57,371 nucleotides of DNA from contig CAMOUL010000010.1 in NCBI GenBank assembly GCA_946626605.1, forward strand, positions 1 to 57,371, in the 5' to 3' direction. The DNA is from an uncultured Bacteroidales bacterium. Its GTDB lineage: Bacteria > Bacteroidota > Bacteroidia > Bacteroidales > Paludibacteraceae. The position numbers and the translations under genes are program-made. Positions within the stretch are counted from its first letter, which is position 1; the number at the start of each line of letters is the position of its first letter. Positions 33,894 to 41,620 of the stretch are shown one piece after another. A model generated the notes under the pieces. That model saw nothing but the letters and a program-made list of their open reading frames with translations. It was not told the DNA's origin and did not search any database.

Positions 33894-36716
33894 ATGAAGG
33901 TAAACTATTTGGAGTCTCGGCATATTGGACTCAGGTCGGAAGACGAGAAAAAGATGCTTGAGGCGATCGGCGCAGAGTCAATAGAGGCTTTGGTGCGCGA
34001 AACAATGCCGGCAGATATCTTGCTGCCGGAATCCATTGATTTGGATGAACCCTATACGGAGCAGAAGATGCTGGACATCGCCGAGATGAGTCTGGCGGAC
34101 AACGCCCCTGCTCGCTCGTATATCGGTCGCGGATGGTATGGGGCAATTACCCCTGCCGTCATTCGTCGTAATATCCTCGAGAACCCGGTTTGGTATACCT
34201 CGTATACTCCGTACCAGGCTGAGGTCAGTCAAGGCCGTTTGGAGGCATTGTTTGTATTCCAAACGATGATTAGCGACCTCACCGGGCTGCCTCTGGCTAA
34301 CTGCTCGCTGCTCGATGAAGCAACCGCAGCAGCGGAGTCCGTAACGATGATGCGTAATTTGCGTTCACGCGACCAGATTAAAGCGAACGTACGGAAAATC
34401 TTTGTGGATGAGAAAATCTGGCCGAATACCTTATCTGTTCTGCGCACACGCGCGAAAGGACAAGATATCGAGATCGTTACCGGTAGTTATGCCGATTTTA
34501 CGCCTTCTGCAGAGTTCTTTGGAGCACTCGTGCAGTGGCCCAATAGCGATGGCTCTATCGAGGAATACGATGCCTTTATCGAGGATTGCCATGCCGCCGG
34601 ATTGAAAGTGACGGTTGTGGCGGATCTCATGGCTTTGGCGCTGCTCAAACCGCTTGATGCAGATATTATGTGCGGTACTGCCCAGCGTTTTGGTTTGCCG
34701 ATGGGCTTTGGTGGACCTACTGCCGGTTATATGGCTACGCGCGATGAGTATAAACGCGATATGCCGGGTCGAATCATCGGTCTTAGCAAAGATAAATACG
34801 AGCGTCCGGCGTATCGCTTGGCTTTGCAGACACGCGAGCAACATATCAAACGCGAGAAGGCCACATCGAATATCTGTACAGCAGAGGCCTTGTCCGCCAT
34901 GATGGCAGGTATGTATGGCGTTTATCACGGCGCGGAAGGTATTCGTGAGATTGCGGAGGGTATTCATGCCAAAGCTGCTTACCTGAGCGAGATGCTGCAG
35001 GCTTACGGATACACCCAAGAGAACGCGGAGTTCTTCGATACCCTGAAGATTACTGCAAGCGAAGCTGGAGAGAACTGGATAAATAACTTGCGTGAGAAGG
35101 CAGAAGACCTTGGTATAAATCTCTATTATGACCCGCAGGGGTGGGTGGGCCTCTCCATCGACGAGACGGTTGATATCGATGATATGAATGATCTGATTGA
35201 ACTCTTTGCAGAGGCTTCGGGTAATGTACCGCAATACGAAGAGTCCGATGAGGCGTTTGAAGGTCTCTGGGCAATCGAGGAGAACCGTGTGCGCGAAGTG
35301 GACTATCTGCAAGCGCCGGTCTTCCAACTCTATCATACAGAGACGGAACTGATGCGCTATCTCAAGCGCTTGGACCGCAAAGATATCTCCCTAGCAACCT
35401 CGATGATCCCTCTGGGCAGCTGTACGATGAAGCTTAACCCGGCTGCAGCTATGATTCCTATCACTTTCAGTGGAGCCATGAACGTGCATCCTCTGGCACC
35501 GGAAGAGCAGGTAACCGGATACCTCAATATTATGGAGGAACTCCAAAGTCAACTCTGTGCGATTACCGGTTTTGATGCCTGCACCCTGCAGCCCACATCC
35601 GGTGCAGCAGGAGAATATACAGGCCTCGTAGTGATTCGCGAGTTCCTGGAGCGTCAAGGTCAATCTCAACGTAAGGTTCTTCTTATTCCTGCTTCTGCGC
35701 ATGGTACGAACCCTGCTTCTTGCGTGCAGGCCGGCTTTACACCATGCGTCGTAAAATGCGATGAACAAGGAAACACCGACCTGATGGATTGGAAAGCCAA
35801 AGCGGAAGAGAACAAAGACGTTCTGGCCGGCTGTATGATTACGTATCCGTCCACGCATGGTATCTTCGAGCAGGCAATTCGTGAAATGATCGCTGCTGTG
35901 CACGATAATGGTGGACTGGTTTATATGGATGGAGCCAATATGAATGCGCAGATAGGTTGGACCAATCCTGCCTTCATTGGCGCCGATGTATGCCACCTCA
36001 ATCTCCATAAGTCCTTTGCTTGTCCTCACGGAGGAGGCGGACCGGGAGCCGGAGCCGTATGCTGTACGGCTGCCTTGGCCGACTGCCTACCTACGGAGGA
36101 TAAGAACCGTGTAAGTGCTGCCTTGTATGGTAATGCCAACATGGCCCTTATCTCATGGGCATATATCGCGATGTTAGGTGCTGACGGTTTACGCCATGCT
36201 ACAGCAGCGGCTATCCTCTCTGCCAACTACATGGCGAAACGTCTGAAAGATGCCTATGGCATCGTTTATACAGGTGCTACAGGTAGAGTAGGACATGAAC
36301 TGATTCTTGACTGCCGCCAATTCCATGCCATCGGCATTACCGAAGCCGATATCGCGAAGCGTCTGATGGACTATGGCTATCACGCACCTACGCTCTCTTT
36401 CCCGGTACATGGTACCTTGATGGTAGAACCTACGGAGTCTGAGTCGTTGCAAGAAATTGACCGTTTCTGTGATGTCTTATTGCAGATTCGTCAAGAGATC
36501 GCTGATATCGAATCTGGTAAAGCGGATAAGACTGATAATGTGTTAGTTAACGCGCCGCACCCTGAATACGAAGTAGTAGCCGACGAGTGGAATCACGTCT
36601 ATTCGCGTCGTGAGGCCGCATACCCGACGGAGTGGGTGGCCGCTACCAAGTTCTGGTGCCCCGTAGGTCGCGTAGATAACGGCTTCGGTGACCGTAACCT
36701 TGTTGCTAAATTCTAA
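33894..36716 (+). CDS. gcvP: Glycine dehydrogenase (P-protein), fused subunits
   Basis: 940 aa; PLP-dependent decarboxylating component of the glycine cleavage system, with the two halves (GcvPA- and GcvPB-like) in one chain. The PLP lysine lies in NLHKSFACPHGGGGPGAG (about residue 706). The N-terminal half has the ASLLDEATAAAESVTMM-like segment (NCSLLDEATAAAESV). gcvH and gcvT are not in the window. It yields methylenetetrahydrofolate, linking it to glyA. Confidence 0.96.
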   Translation: MKVNYLESRHIGLRSEDEKKMLEAIGAESIEALVRETMPADILLPESIDLDEPYTEQKMLDIAEMSLADNAPARSYIGRGWYGAITPAVIRRNILENPVWYTSYTPYQAEVSQGRLEALFVFQTMISDLTGLPLANCSLLDEATAAAESVTMMRNLRSRDQIKANVRKIFVDEKIWPNTLSVLRTRAKGQDIEIVTGSYADFTPSAEFFGALVQWPNSDGSIEEYDAFIEDCHAAGLKVTVVADLMALALLKPLDADIMCGTAQRFGLPMGFGGPTAGYMATRDEYKRDMPGRIIGLSKDKYERPAYRLALQTREQHIKREKATSNICTAEALSAMMAGMYGVYHGAEGIREIAEGIHAKAAYLSEMLQAYGYTQENAEFFDTLKITASEAGENWINNLREKAEDLGINLYYDPQGWVGLSIDETVDIDDMNDLIELFAEASGNVPQYEESDEAFEGLWAIEENRVREVDYLQAPVFQLYHTETELMRYLKRLDRKDISLATSMIPLGSCTMKLNPAAAMIPITFSGAMNVHPLAPEEQVTGYLNIMEELQSQLCAITGFDACTLQPTSGAAGEYTGLVVIREFLERQGQSQRKVLLIPASAHGTNPASCVQAGFTPCVVKCDEQGNTDLMDWKAKAEENKDVLAGCMITYPSTHGIFEQAIREMIAAVHDNGGLVYMDGANMNAQIGWTNPAFIGADVCHLNLHKSFACPHGGGGPGAGAVCCTAALADCLPTEDKNRVSAALYGNANMALISWAYIAMLGADGLRHATAAAILSANYMAKRLKDAYGIVYTGATGRVGHELILDCRQFHAIGITEADIAKRLMDYGYHAPTLSFPVHGTLMVEPTESESLQEIDRFCDVLLQIRQEIADIESGKADKTDNVLVNAPHPEYEVVADEWNHVYSRREAAYPTEWVAATKFWCPVGRVDNGFGDRNLVAKF

Positions 36717-36727
36717 ACAGGCATCCT

Positions 36728-37672
36728 GTGAGAGAGAATATAAAACAAAAGTCCAACCTCCGCGAGCATCTGAAAGAGTACAGGCGAACCCTGCCGTGGA
36801 TCATGCTCAAGGAGCTGTTCATGATCGCCCTCAGTACGATCCCTTATGCCCTGACGGTGAACCAGCTGTTAGTGCCGCACGCTATCGTAGGCGGCGGCGT
36901 GACGGGTCTGTGCGAGATCATCTATTTCGCGACGAAAACATACGTACCTATATGGCTCAGCAGCGCGTTGATTAACATACTGCTGCTCATTCTGGCGGCA
37001 GTTACGGTAGGCTGGCGGTACGCATTACGCACCATCTGGGGCGTAATGTGGCTCACGATCTGGCTCAAAGTGATCCCTATCGCTCCGGTGCCGCTGCTCA
37101 CGGATTCGTTCATGGCGGTGGTGATAGGAGGTCTGTTCACGGGCTGTTTCTTAGGGATATGCTTCCTCAACAACGGTTCTACCGGAGGTACGGATATCGT
37201 CGCCATGATCGTCAACAAGTACCACCATCTGCCGATGGGCAGGGTACTGCTGATGGCGGACATGACCATTATCTCATCGGCTTTCTTCCTGCCTACCATA
37301 CAGGCGGCTGGAACGCAGGGCGCGATAGAGAAGATACTCTTCGGTCTTACCTATACGTTCATGAGCTCGACGGCTGTGGACTGGGTGATGAACAGGATGC
37401 GGCAGTCTGTCCAGTTTATGATCTTCACCCAGAAACCCGATGAGATAGCCGAAGCGATCATCACGCAGGCACACCGCGGATGTACGTTTCTGGAGGCGGA
37501 AGGCGGCTATTACAAACAGCCGATGAAGGTAGTCACGACTATCGCGCGCTCCTACGAATCCGCTACAATCTTCCGCCTCGTACGATCCATAGACCCCAAT
37601 GCGTTTGTGTCGCAGAGCCAGGTACGGGGTGTTTTCGGGCAGGGCTTTGACTCCATGGCAAACGGGAAATAA
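36728..37672 (+). CDS. YitT family membrane protein (copy 1)
   Basis: 314 aa with five to six N-terminal helices and a C-terminal soluble DUF2179 domain (ITQAHRGCTFLEAEGGYYKQPMKVVTTIA...DPNAFVSQSQVRGVFGQGFD). GTG 36728 is the start; it follows gcvP after 11 bp. YitT proteins have no settled function. Close paralog of the following gene, and more distant from the copy at 45704. Confidence 0.88.
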   Translation: MRENIKQKSNLREHLKEYRRTLPWIMLKELFMIALSTIPYALTVNQLLVPHAIVGGGVTGLCEIIYFATKTYVPIWLSSALINILLLILAAVTVGWRYALRTIWGVMWLTIWLKVIPIAPVPLLTDSFMAVVIGGLFTGCFLGICFLNNGSTGGTDIVAMIVNKYHHLPMGRVLLMADMTIISSAFFLPTIQAAGTQGAIEKILFGLTYTFMSSTAVDWVMNRMRQSVQFMIFTQKPDEIAEAIITQAHRGCTFLEAEGGYYKQPMKVVTTIARSYESATIFRLVRSIDPNAFVSQSQVRGVFGQGFDSMANGK

Positions 37673-37676
37673 AGAA

Positions 37677-37690
37677 GAAAGTAGAAAGTA
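37677..37690 (+). repeat. Two GAAAGTA heptamers between YitT genes
   Basis: Two exact GAAAGTA copies sit between the stop (37670-37672) and ATG (37693) of the tandem YitT genes, the shortest of the intercistronic heptamer arrays. Confidence 0.75.
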
Positions 37691-37692
37691 GA

Positions 37693-38670
37693 ATGTTACG
37701 GTTTCATCGTTTTGTAAATCCGCACAATGCGCCGAGTCAGTCCCTGGTAAGGACGGTGTTTGAATACCTGGTGATCATTTTCGGTATCTTCCCCATGGCA
37801 CTGATGGTCAACTGGGTACTCCTGCCGCACGCCTTCGTTGGCGGCGGACTGACGGGTATCTGCTCCGCGATCTATTATGTCACCGGCGGACTCTTTCCCT
37901 CGCTCTTTCCCGAATACGGGGGGGCGGTTCCGGTCTGGCTGACGACTTTCGTGTTCAACGCCATACTGCTTTTGATAGCAGGTCTCACGGTAGGTTGGCG
38001 GTTCTGCATCCGGACGATGGTAGGCGTTGCGGCAATCACGTTCTGGTACCGAGTGATACCTATCCTGCCGGAACCGATCATCGAGGATCCGTGGCTGGGA
38101 GCCATCATCGGCGGCTTCGTCTTCGGACTCAGTCTTGGTTGTGTGTTGACCGTAAATGGCTCCTCGGGAGGAACAGATATCGTAGCGATGATCGTGAATC
38201 ACTATCGCGATATTTCTTTAGGAAATATTATGCTTGCTTGCGATATACTGATTATCGCTTCTGCCTTCTTCTTACCGATACCCGAATCGATGCTGCAAGA
38301 GGATGTGAATCCGACTTATCTGCAAATAAAACGTGTCTTATACGGTGTCTGTATGACTATCTCGTACACGGCAGCTGTGGATTGGCTCATGGCGCGTATT
38401 CACCGCTCTGTGCATTTCTTGATTTATTCGTCTAAGTACGAAGAGATAGCTACGGCTATCAATACCACCGTCAATCGTGGAGTGACTGTATTGGACGGAA
38501 CAGGATGGTATTCTAAGAAACCAGTAAAAGTCATTTCCGTTCTTGTGCGCAAACCGGAGAGTTCGTTGGTCTTTAGTCTGATTCATGATATAGACCCTGA
38601 TGCCCTTGTCTCTATTGCAGATGTAGGTGGTGTTTTTGGCTCCGGATTCGATAAAATTAAAGTAAAATAG
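37693..38670 (+). CDS. YitT family membrane protein (copy 2)
   Basis: 325 aa with the same plan as its neighbour: a membrane part with the shared LPHAFVGGGLTGI and NGSSGGTDIVAMIVN motifs and a DUF2179 tail (INTTVNRGVTVLDGTGWYSKKPVKVISVLV...DPDALVSIADVGGVFGSGFD). It contains a 13-residue-longer loop after the first helices (LFPSLFPEYGG). Tandem duplication followed by divergence is likely. Confidence 0.88.
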   Translation: MLRFHRFVNPHNAPSQSLVRTVFEYLVIIFGIFPMALMVNWVLLPHAFVGGGLTGICSAIYYVTGGLFPSLFPEYGGAVPVWLTTFVFNAILLLIAGLTVGWRFCIRTMVGVAAITFWYRVIPILPEPIIEDPWLGAIIGGFVFGLSLGCVLTVNGSSGGTDIVAMIVNHYRDISLGNIMLACDILIIASAFFLPIPESMLQEDVNPTYLQIKRVLYGVCMTISYTAAVDWLMARIHRSVHFLIYSSKYEEIATAINTTVNRGVTVLDGTGWYSKKPVKVISVLVRKPESSLVFSLIHDIDPDALVSIADVGGVFGSGFDKIKVK

Positions 38671-38699
38671 TGCTCTTTGTGCAAAAAAATGCATAATTA

Positions 38700-38731
38700 T
38701 TTGCACAATTCAAAAAAAAGCAGTACTTTTG
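38700..38731 (+). promoter_or_regulatory. Promoter for tRNA-Ser transcript
   Basis: TTTG 38700-38703, 20-bp spacer, TACTTTTG 38724-38731. Transcription would start about 120 nt before the mature tRNA, giving a long structured leader. Confidence 0.75.
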
Positions 38732-38741
38732 CACGCTTTTT

Positions 38742-38813
38742 CGCTGAACCCCTTAATTGGGGCCCCCGAAAATTTTAATTTTTGGGGAGAGCGGGAACAC
38801 GGCGAAAATTCCC
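38742..38813 (+). ncRNA. Structured leader (three-way junction) before tRNA-Ser
   Basis: CGCT (38742-38745) pairs with AGCG (38790-38793), enclosing two hairpins: CCCC/GGGG with loop TTAATT (38749-38762) and a longer CCCC...GGGG stem (38764-38787) with AAAATT/AATTTT pairing. A third hairpin GGGAA/TTCCC spans 38793-38813. I do not recognise it as a known riboswitch or RNA family. Confidence 0.5.
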
Positions 38814-38859
38814 ATGAGCAATTGTGTTGCGAATCGTATTGAGCCATAGTTCACGCGAA

Positions 38860-38948
38860 GGAGAGTTGTCTGAGTGGTCGAAAGAGCCGCACTCGAAATG
38901 CGGTATACGCATTACGTCGTATCGGGGGTTCGAATCCCTCACTCTCCG
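38860..38948 (+). tRNA. tRNA-Ser (anticodon CGA)
   Basis: 89-nt cloverleaf with a long variable arm. The acceptor GGAGAGT pairs with ACTCTCC, anticodon stem CCGCA/TGCGG encloses CTCGAAA (anticodon CGA), T-loop TTCGAAT, discriminator G. Encoded CCA is absent. Reads UCG codons. Confidence 0.96.
38928..38945 (+). repeat. tRNA-Ser 3' end, left copy of direct repeat
   Basis: An 18-bp stretch containing CGAATCCCTCACT matches 39192-39209 at 16 of 18 positions (two transitions). Such repeats of a tRNA 3' end resemble attachment sites, though here only about 260 bp lie between. Confidence 0.7.
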
Positions 38949-38988
38949 CAGGCGGAGAGCTCGGGAAACTGAGCTGAAGCAAAACAAG

Positions 38989-39017
38989 AAAATGAGAGTC
39001 ATATGGCTCTCATTTTT
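38989..39017 (+). terminator. Terminator after tRNA-Ser
   Basis: Stem AAAATGAGAG (38989-38998) with CTCTCATTTT (39007-39016), 8-nt loop, then T residues. Confidence 0.88.
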
Positions 39018-39191
39018 GTTTGTTCGTCAGCGGGGTATAGGAGTTTACTCGTAGTGCCCGGATGACGAGCAAATAAAAGACGGACGTAGGTCTGTTTCTT
39101 GTGTGCTGCAGCTAAGTTAGACGAGAACGTAGCTTGAAGGGACGCTCCTGGCAAGGTATAGGGTTTCGGGGGAATTGCTAAGCAAGGCGGC
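39018..39191. other. Intergenic stretch with paired segments, no gene
   Basis: No credible ORF. Local pairings include ACGGAC/GTCTGT (G-T wobble), GGACGC pairing with GCGTCC about 50 nt away, and a TTGC/GCAA hairpin. It ends at the second copy of the tRNA-Ser tail. It could be a structured RNA or remnant DNA between the two repeats. Confidence 0.35.
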
Positions 39192-39209
39192 GTCCGAATC
39201 CCTCACTTT
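39192..39209 (+). repeat. Right copy of tRNA-Ser 3'-end repeat
   Basis: Matches tRNA-Ser 38928-38945 at 16/18 positions. It includes the stop codon of the O-methyltransferase gene (39203-39205, minus strand). There is no cloverleaf around it. Confidence 0.7.
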
Positions 39210-39832
39210 ATCTTCCTTATAATGGTCAGCCCGTCGCGGAGGGGGAGAATCACTTGCTCGAAGCGCTCGTCAGCAGCCAACCGATCATTGAAGGCACGCA
39301 AACCTAAAGTCTGCTTATCTTTGTCATATGCTGCATCGATGATATGACCGTCCCAAAGTGTGTTATCTGCCAGTATAAATCCACCTACCGGTACCAGCGG
39401 ATACACCAATTCCAAATAAGCACAATATTCCCGTTTATCGGCATCAATAAATACAAGATCAAACGGACCTTCTATTTTTTTGAGTTCTGATTTACAATCA
39501 CCTATAATCAACTCAATAAGATTGCAGAGAGAAGACCTGGACAGATTGCGTTTGATTGTCTCCTCCAACTCGTCATTGTGCTCAATCGTCACCAATTGAC
39601 CGCCCTCTGCCAAGCCTTCCGCCAAGCATAAAGCGCTGTAACCGGTGAATGTACCTAATTCCAGAATCCGCTTCGGACGAATCATATGACTAATCATACT
39701 CAGTGCACGCCCTTGCACGTGCCCGCTCAACATATGCGGGTTTAAAATATGTACATGCGTGTCGCGCGTGATCGATTGTAATGCTTCATTTTCCGGAGTG
39801 GTGTGTAAAGAAATATACTTGTCAAGTGTCAT
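39203..39832 (-). CDS. Class I SAM-dependent O-methyltransferase
   Basis: About 209 aa, caffeoyl-CoA/catechol OMT-like. SAM motif LELGTFTGYSALCLAEGL, metal/active-site segment DLVFIDADKREY and ADNTLWDGHI. ATG 39832 (MTLDKYISLH) is chosen; a longer reading would run through the promoter. The substrate is unknown. The gene is divergent from the Lrp regulator with interlocked promoters. Confidence 0.88.
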   Translation of the reverse strand: MTLDKYISLHTTPENEALQSITRDTHVHILNPHMLSGHVQGRALSMISHMIRPKRILELGTFTGYSALCLAEGLAEGGQLVTIEHNDELEETIKRNLSRSSLCNLIELIIGDCKSELKKIEGPFDLVFIDADKREYCAYLELVYPLVPVGGFILADNTLWDGHIIDAAYDKDKQTLGLRAFNDRLAADERFEQVILPLRDGLTIIRKIK

Positions 39833-39851
39833 AATGTTATAAAAATCGCCA

Positions 39852-39883
39852 CAAAAGTACACTTTTTTTTGCACATATCAAAA
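39852..39883 (-). promoter_or_regulatory. Promoter for O-methyltransferase gene
   Basis: Minus strand TTTG (39883-39880), 20-bp spacer, TACTTTTG (39859-39852). Its upstream half overlaps the Lrp promoter. Confidence 0.75.
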
Positions 39884-39899
39884 AAATATTGTAATTTTG
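39868..39899 (+). promoter_or_regulatory. Promoter for Lrp-trpS run
   Basis: TTTG 39868-39871, 20-bp spacer starting CACATATC, TAATTTTG 39892-39899. It overlaps the divergent promoter by 16 bp. Confidence 0.78.
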
Positions 39900-39930
39900 C
39901 ACTCAAATTAAATCATTTTATCACAATATA

Positions 39931-40389
39931 ATGGAAAAGTTAGACGAATTAGATCGTAAAATTTTGAAGATTATTACACAAAGTGCACGTATCCCGTTTA
40001 AGGAAGTAGCAGAGCAGTGTGGGGTGAGTAGAGCAGCGGTGCATCAACGTGTACAAAAAATGTTTGACAATGGTGCCATTACCGGTTCCAGTTATCATGT
40101 CCAGCCGAAGACTTTGGGCTACCAACTTTGTGTTTATATTGGTATCACGATGGAGAAGGCTTCGATGTACAATCAGGTAATTGCAGCCTTGCAGAAGATA
40201 CCCGAAGTGGTTGAAGCACAATATACCCTGGGCGCTTTCGGTTTGCTGATAAAGGTGTATGCGCATGACAATGAACACTTGTTGAAGTTGCTCAATACCC
40301 AAATTCAAGAGATCCCGGGAGTAGCCAATACCACCACCTTAACGGCGCTGGCTCAACCGATCTATCGTCAAATTCCTATTAAAATCTAA
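39931..40389 (+). CDS. Lrp/AsnC-family regulator
   Basis: 152 aa with an N-terminal winged helix (LDELDRKILKIITQSARIPFKEVAEQCGVSRAAVHQRVQKM) and a C-terminal RAM/ligand domain. Could sense an amino acid. Its location between divergent promoters and before trpS suggests autoregulation, which is inferred. No other binding site is obvious. Confidence 0.9.
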   Translation: MEKLDELDRKILKIITQSARIPFKEVAEQCGVSRAAVHQRVQKMFDNGAITGSSYHVQPKTLGYQLCVYIGITMEKASMYNQVIAALQKIPEVVEAQYTLGAFGLLIKVYAHDNEHLLKLLNTQIQEIPGVANTTTLTALAQPIYRQIPIKI

Positions 40390-40400
40390 CGTACGTTGCA

Positions 40401-41390
40401 ATGGAAAGAGTAATTAGTGGAATACGTCCGACCGGAAATCTGCACCTGGGGAACTATTTCGGGGCAGTGAAGAGTTTTGTGAAGATGCAGGACGAGTACG
40501 ATTGTATGTTCTTCATCGCCGACTGGCATTCATTGACCACCCATCCGACGCCGGAGAATATACGCAATTCGGTTAAGACCATCTTATCGGAATACCTTGC
40601 GTGTGGTATCGATCCTGAGAAAGCACCTATCTACGTGCAATCCGATGTGAAGCAAGTGCTGGAGCTCTATCTGTACCTCAATATGAATGCGTATCTGGGA
40701 GAACTCGAACGCGTCACTTCATTTAAAGAGAAAGTGCGCAAGCAACCCGATAACGTCAATGCCGGTCTGCTTACATACCCCTGCCTCATGGCGGCTGATA
40801 TCCTCATGCACAAGGCCGATAAAGTGCCGGTAGGTAAGGACCAGGAGCAAAATATGGAAATGGCTCGTCTTTTTGCGCGTCGTTTTAACCGCATCTACGG
40901 AGTAGAGTACTTCAGAGAACCCGCTTCCTTCCATTTCGCAGACAAGGCCGTCAAAGTGCCGGGTCTCGATGGTACGGGTAAAATGGGTAAATCCGAAGGA
41001 AACTGCCTCTATCTCTGTGACGATGAGAAGACCGTCACCAAGAAAATCATGCGTGCCGTTACCGACCAGGGACCGACGCAACTCAACCAAGAGAAACCGG
41101 AGGTCATCCAGAACCTCTTCACCCTCTGCGAACTCCTTTCCGGTAAAGAAGCAGCCGACTATTATAACGACCTGTATAACAACATGCAGATTCGTTACGG
41201 CGATATGAAAAAACAGATGGCGGCTGATGCGAATACACTGCTCGCACCTATTCGTGAGCGTATTCTCGAGTATTCCTCCGACGATGCATTACTTGAAAAA
41301 GTAATGAGACAGGGTGCGGAGAAGGCAGCTGCTCGTGCAGAGAAAACCATTGAAGAAGTTCGCGAAATAATCGGTTTCAGAAAGATTTAA
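40401..41390 (+). CDS. trpS: Tryptophanyl-tRNA synthetase
   Basis: 329 aa, class I. HIGH-like motif GIRPTGNLHLGNYFG at residues 6-20; KMSKS-like GTGKMGKSEGN near 192-201; PVGKDQEQNMEMAR typical for TrpRS. It follows the Lrp gene by 11 bp, and its stop codon shares a base with the lipoprotein start (TAATG). Confidence 0.96.
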   Translation: MERVISGIRPTGNLHLGNYFGAVKSFVKMQDEYDCMFFIADWHSLTTHPTPENIRNSVKTILSEYLACGIDPEKAPIYVQSDVKQVLELYLYLNMNAYLGELERVTSFKEKVRKQPDNVNAGLLTYPCLMAADILMHKADKVPVGKDQEQNMEMARLFARRFNRIYGVEYFREPASFHFADKAVKVPGLDGTGKMGKSEGNCLYLCDDEKTVTKKIMRAVTDQGPTQLNQEKPEVIQNLFTLCELLSGKEAADYYNDLYNNMQIRYGDMKKQMAADANTLLAPIRERILEYSSDDALLEKVMRQGAEKAAARAEKTIEEVREIIGFRKI

Positions 41391-41620
41391 TGAAGCGATT
41401 AAGCTACATAGTATGCTGTGTGCTCGGGCTTACCGCCTGCGGTTCGACATCGACCATCGCGGTGGACGATGCCTATATCTGGCCGGATAAAACTGCGTCG
41501 GTAAGTACCCCTGCTTCAACCCCTGCTACAGTGGTTGCAGACGAACCTGTTTCTACCGGTCCGACACTGGAATACACCAATATCCAAGACACTACCATCA
41601 CCGTCCGGATTAAGCGATGA
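41390..41620 (+). CDS. Small lipoprotein, unknown function
   Basis: 76 aa with leader MKRLSYIVCCVLGLTAC (lipidation Cys17) and a Thr/Ser/Pro-rich mature part (STPASTPATVVADEPVST). No known family. The N terminus MKRLSYI resembles MRRLSYI of the next gene, which begins inside its last codons (4-bp overlap), hinting at a local duplication of the leader region. Confidence 0.75.
   Translation: MKRLSYIVCCVLGLTACGSTSTIAVDDAYIWPDKTASVSTPASTPATVVADEPVSTGPTLEYTNIQDTTITVRIKR

Noticed and set aside
39150..39209. A second tRNA-Ser
   Set aside because: Only the T-loop/acceptor tail matches; no D-arm, anticodon arm or 5' acceptor strand is present.
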